64,000 nucleotides of DNA. It comes from Microvirga massiliensis (GTDB lineage Bacteria > Pseudomonadota > Alphaproteobacteria > Rhizobiales > Beijerinckiaceae). The position numbers and the translations under genes were made by a program. The notes below the pieces were generated by a model, which was not told the origin of the DNA, searched no databases, and saw only the letters and a program-made list of their open reading frames with translations. Position 1 is the stretch's first letter. Every line of letters begins with the position of its first letter. Below are positions 61,505-64,000 of this stretch, piece after piece. The DNA is taken from assembly GCF_001006805.1 (NCBI RefSeq), contig NZ_LN811351.1, positions 633,766 through 697,765 of the forward strand. Direction: 5' to 3'.

Positions 61505-62482
61505 TCATAACCCCAGGCGCTTCATCTGTGGTTCCGGATAGCGGGTGCCCGCAGCGATGCCCGGCGGGAAGGCTCGTGCGAGTTCCGCGAGACTTCGGTC
61601 CGACAATGCGATGTCGGCGGCCGACACGTTCTCCTCCAGCCAGCGCCTCTGCTTCGTGCCGGGGAGCGGCACGATGAAATCGCGCTGCGCGAGCAGCCAG
61701 GCAATGGCCACCTGCGCTGGCGTGCAGCGTTCCCGGGCCGCGACGGCGCGGATTGTGTCGAGGAGAGCCAGATTCCGTTGCAGATTTTCGCCCTGGAACC
61801 GCGGCATGTCTCTGCGCCGGTCGTCGGGCCCCAGAGAGTCCAGCCCCTCGACCGTTCCGGTCAGGAAGCCCCGACCGAGTGGCGCATAGGCGACATAGCC
61901 GATCCCAAGCTCCTCGCAGGTCAGGATCAGGTCCTGCTCGGCATCGCGGGTCCAGAGCGAATATTCGGTCTGAAGCGCTGAAATCGGATGGGTCGCGTGC
62001 GCGCGTCGCAGCGTTTCGACACCGGCTTCGGAAATCCCGAGGGCCCGAACTTTTCCCTGCTCCACCAGTCGCGCCATCGCGCCGACCGTGTCCTCGATCG
62101 GCACGGTGGGATCCACGCGGTGGATGTAATAGAGATCGATGACGTTCGTGCCGAGGCGGCGCAGGCTGGCCTCGCAGGCCGCGGTCACATATTCGGGCCG
62201 ACCGTCGACAGCCGTCCGGCCGTCCGGGTGCCGGATATTCCCGAACTTGGTGGCCAGAATGACCTTGTCTCGAAACCCCTGCAGGGCGCGGCCAACGAGG
62301 TCTTCATTCGTTCCGAAGCCGTAGGCATCCGACGTATCGATCAGATTGATCCCGAGTTCTACGGCGCGGCGGAGCGTGGCGATCGCCTCGGGTTCGCTCG
62401 GCTCGCCGTAGATGGGCGTCATACTCATGCAGCCGAGCCCGATGGCGGATACTTCGAGATCTCCCAGATAGCGCCTCTTCAT
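61505..62482 (-). CDS. Aldo/keto reductase (paralogue)
   Basis: 325 residues: [36 protein letters not shown] and [15 protein letters not shown] give a full catalytic tetrad and cofactor site. Long shared blocks such as [13 protein letters not shown] show recent duplication with the 60498 gene. The ATG overlaps the stop of the GntR regulator (ATGA), so the two are co-transcribed and probably co-regulated. Confidence 0.9.
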   Translation of the reverse strand: MKRRYLGDLEVSAIGLGCMSMTPIYGEPSEPEAIATLRRAVELGINLIDTSDAYGFGTNEDLVGRALQGFRDKVILATKFGNIRHPDGRTAVDGRPEYVTAACEASLRRLGTNVIDLYYIHRVDPTVPIEDTVGAMARLVEQGKVRALGISEAGVETLRRAHATHPISALQTEYSLWTRDAEQDLILTCEELGIGYVAYAPLGRGFLTGTVEGLDSLGPDDRRRDMPRFQGENLQRNLALLDTIRAVAARERCTPAQVAIAWLLAQRDFIVPLPGTKQRRWLEENVSAADIALSDRSLAELARAFPPGIAAGTRYPEPQMKRLGL

Positions 62483-63309
62483 CTCACGATCTCCCGACCA
62501 TGATCGGCTTCGGAGTCGGGCCGAGGCGGATCCGGATGATCACGCCGGACTCCGGCTCGGGATGAGTCCTCCGAGGCAGATTCCGGATCTTCGAAATGCT
62601 GCTGCTTCAGCAGGTTGCGCTCGACGGAGCGCAGGTGGGTGCGCATGGCCCCTGCCGCTTTCAGCATGTCGCGATTCTCGATCGCATCGACGATCGCTTC
62701 GTGCTCGGCGAAGCTGTGGTGGTCCGCAGCCGGGCGAACGGGGTGAGCCCGCAAGCGCCCCCAGGTCACCGCCTGGCGAACTGCGCTCAAAGTATCGAAG
62801 AGGCCAAGCAGCAGACTGTTCTGAGTGGCCTCTGCGACGAGGCGGTGCAGACGTCCGTCGTAGCTCTCGTATTGACGCCAGGTCGCCGCGCGCCGCGATT
62901 TTGCGATATAGCCCCGCATATCGGCGATCTGAGCCGGTGTGGCGTTCAGAGCGGCCATTCGGGCTAGTTCCGGCTCTATGGCGAGCCGGGCATTCATGAC
63001 TTCGGCTGGATTGGTGCGGCGCGCCATGGCGGCCGCATCCAGGGCGGCGTCAGCAGGACGACTGCCGAGAAAGGTTCCCTTTCCGACGTGGCGCCAGACC
63101 TGGCCTTCTGCGGCGAGCGTCGCAAGCGCCTTCCGGAGCTCACCGCGCGTGAAACCGAGCGCCATGGCGAGTTCCCGCTCGGGTGGGAGCCGCTCGGTGC
63201 CGCCGAGTTGTGCTTGCGCGAGATAAGCCCGCAAGCGCACCAGCACGCCGCTGTTCTCCGATTCTTCCGCCGCCATTTCAGGTGACCATTTGCGAATTGG
63301 TTCGGTCAT
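62479..63309 (-). CDS. GntR family regulator with FCD domain (FadR subfamily)
   Basis: 276 residues from the ATG at 63309 ([12 protein letters not shown]); the frame opens at 63366, and an ATG at 63324 is another option. Winged helix-turn-helix (about 35-95: [31 protein letters not shown]). The C-terminal FCD ligand domain (about 110-250) has [13 protein letters not shown], the metal-binding-type [12 protein letters not shown] and [16 protein letters not shown]. It likely responds to an organic acid and controls the aldo/keto reductase it overlaps, and possibly the Bug protein gene to the right. No strong ribosome site decides the start. Confidence 0.85.
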   Translation of the reverse strand: MTEPIRKWSPEMAAEESENSGVLVRLRAYLAQAQLGGTERLPPERELAMALGFTRGELRKALATLAAEGQVWRHVGKGTFLGSRPADAALDAAAMARRTNPAEVMNARLAIEPELARMAALNATPAQIADMRGYIAKSRRAATWRQYESYDGRLHRLVAEATQNSLLLGLFDTLSAVRQAVTWGRLRAHPVRPAADHHSFAEHEAIVDAIENRDMLKAAGAMRTHLRSVERNLLKQQHFEDPESASEDSSRAGVRRDHPDPPRPDSEADHGREIVR

Positions 63310-63684
63310 GCCGCCAACGAGCATGACCTTGACACAGGCAGACTTGTGCTGATCAATGTCAACCAAGACGCGATTGGTTTCAAGACGGGTGAATGGGACG
63401 TGCTTGGTCCTGGCTCATTCCTTGGGCATTGAAATTTCGAAGGAGCTCGGTCCGAAGTCTGAGTGCTGTTTTCGCGGGTAGCGAGGAAACCCTCCTGTGC
63501 ATGCAGGCAGGTGGCGTGATGCTCGTGCTAGGCTACCCGGATACTCTTCTGCGAATGGAGACGCCAGACCGTTCGCGATGGGGCCGTCCTCACTGTGTCG
63601 AAGATCCCAGGTGATCCTCGATCCAGGGGCAGCATGACATGAATGCGGCGGCAAAGATCGCTCGCACATCGAAGGGAGAGAGAC
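63310..63684. other. Divergent intergenic region between GntR and Bug genes
   Basis: 375 bases with no supported gene. It must contain the promoters of both neighbours. The only symmetric element noticed is the 6-bp inverted repeat at 63361-63379. Confidence 0.4.
63361..63379. promoter_or_regulatory. Candidate GntR operator
   Basis: AACCAA and TTGGTT form a 6-bp inverted repeat with a 7-base GACGCGA spacer, about 50 bases upstream of the regulator start. The size and position fit an autoregulatory FCD-GntR site, but it does not match a specific known consensus. Confidence 0.35.
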
Positions 63685-64000
63685 ATGATCACAACGACCT
63701 TGTCACGTCGTGGATTCCTCGCGGGAGCGGCTGCAACGACCGGCCTTCTGGCCAGTGGAACGCTTGGCTTGGCTCAAGGCTATCCCGAACGCAATTTCCG
63801 TGTGATCATTCCGACAGGGCAGGGCGGCGGCGCAGAGCGGCTTGCGCGTGCTTTCGACGATGCCTGGTCGAAGCTCCTCGGCCGGAAATTCGAGTATTCC
63901 TTCCATCCCGGTGCCGCGGGGCAAATTGGTTACGAACTCTTCGTGAAGCGGAACCCTCGGGATGGCTATAACATGCTCTTCGGGAATATGGGTCCCGAGA
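63685..64000 (+). CDS. Bug/TctC-family solute-binding protein, partial
   Basis: The first 105 residues, running off the window end. A Tat-like leader (TLSRRGFLAGAAATTGLLA) is cleaved near LAQG. The mature start has NFRVIIPTGQGGGAERLARA, the Bug N-terminal motif, then HPGAAGQIGYELFVKRNPRD in place of the usual N-R-x-G-A-G-G. GAAGGGAGAG precedes the ATG. Probably the binding component for an acid handled by the neighbouring genes; distinct from the copy at 55789-56775. Confidence 0.85.
   Translation, partial: MITTTLSRRGFLAGAAATTGLLASGTLGLAQGYPERNFRVIIPTGQGGGAERLARAFDDAWSKLLGRKFEYSFHPGAAGQIGYELFVKRNPRDGYNMLFGNMGPE

Overview
The window is GC-rich DNA from an alphaproteobacterium, most likely of the order Hyphomicrobiales (Rhizobiales). 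The evidence is two BA14K-family proteins, Bug/TctC-type solute-binding proteins with Tat-like leaders, dense short palindromic repeats of the rhizobial type, and a type VI secretion locus without tssJ. A Microvirga/Methylobacterium- or Bosea-like genus would fit, but the sequence does not settle this.

Layout. 1-225: tail of a class V aminotransferase. 226-643: palindromic repeats. 644-7577: envelope genes (two BA14K proteins, an LplT-Aas-type phospholipid acyltransferase fusion, PspA and YiaA-like proteins divergent from a TetR regulator with two mirror-image operators, and a glycine-rich lipoprotein). 7590-10214: a secreted caspase-SEL1 protein.

10510-43230 is a large type VI secretion (T6SS) locus. 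The leftward arm runs from the divergent point near 23.85 kb: OmpA-like protein, tssA, tssB, tssC, hcp, tssE, tssF, tssG, clpV, an unknown gene, a lysozyme-like candidate effector and a candidate immunity protein. The rightward arm has vgrG, a DUF6931-like gene and tagH, then (past repeats and a PAAR gene on the other strand) tssK, tssL, tssM, tagF, pppA and ppkA. After these come two small unknown genes, a TonB-like protein whose C-terminus resembles that of PpkA, and a zinc-ribbon/TM/lytic-transglycosylase fusion. Sheath (TssB/C), tube (Hcp), baseplate (TssE/F/G/K), spike (VgrG/PAAR), membrane complex (TssL/M), recycling ATPase (ClpV) and a phosphorylation switch (PpkA/PppA/TagH/TagF) are all present. 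TssJ is not.

43326-46927: a SAM methyltransferase with a regulatory domain and a second caspase-SEL1 protein, so caspase-SEL1 genes bracket the T6SS locus on both sides. 46917-48215: a frameshifted remnant of a filamentous-haemagglutinin-type exoprotein. 48216-54248: an intact two-partner secretion pair (TpsB, TpsA) whose TpsA tail matches the remnant. 54249-55038: degraded DNA with a possible IS630-type fragment.

55039-64000: a glycosyltransferase-like gene, then genes resembling an organic-acid or aromatic catabolism region: two Bug-type binding proteins, a FAH-family hydrolase, an alpha/beta hydrolase, a ModA-like protein without a leader, a TSUP permease, two paralogous aldo/keto reductases and a GntR/FCD regulator.
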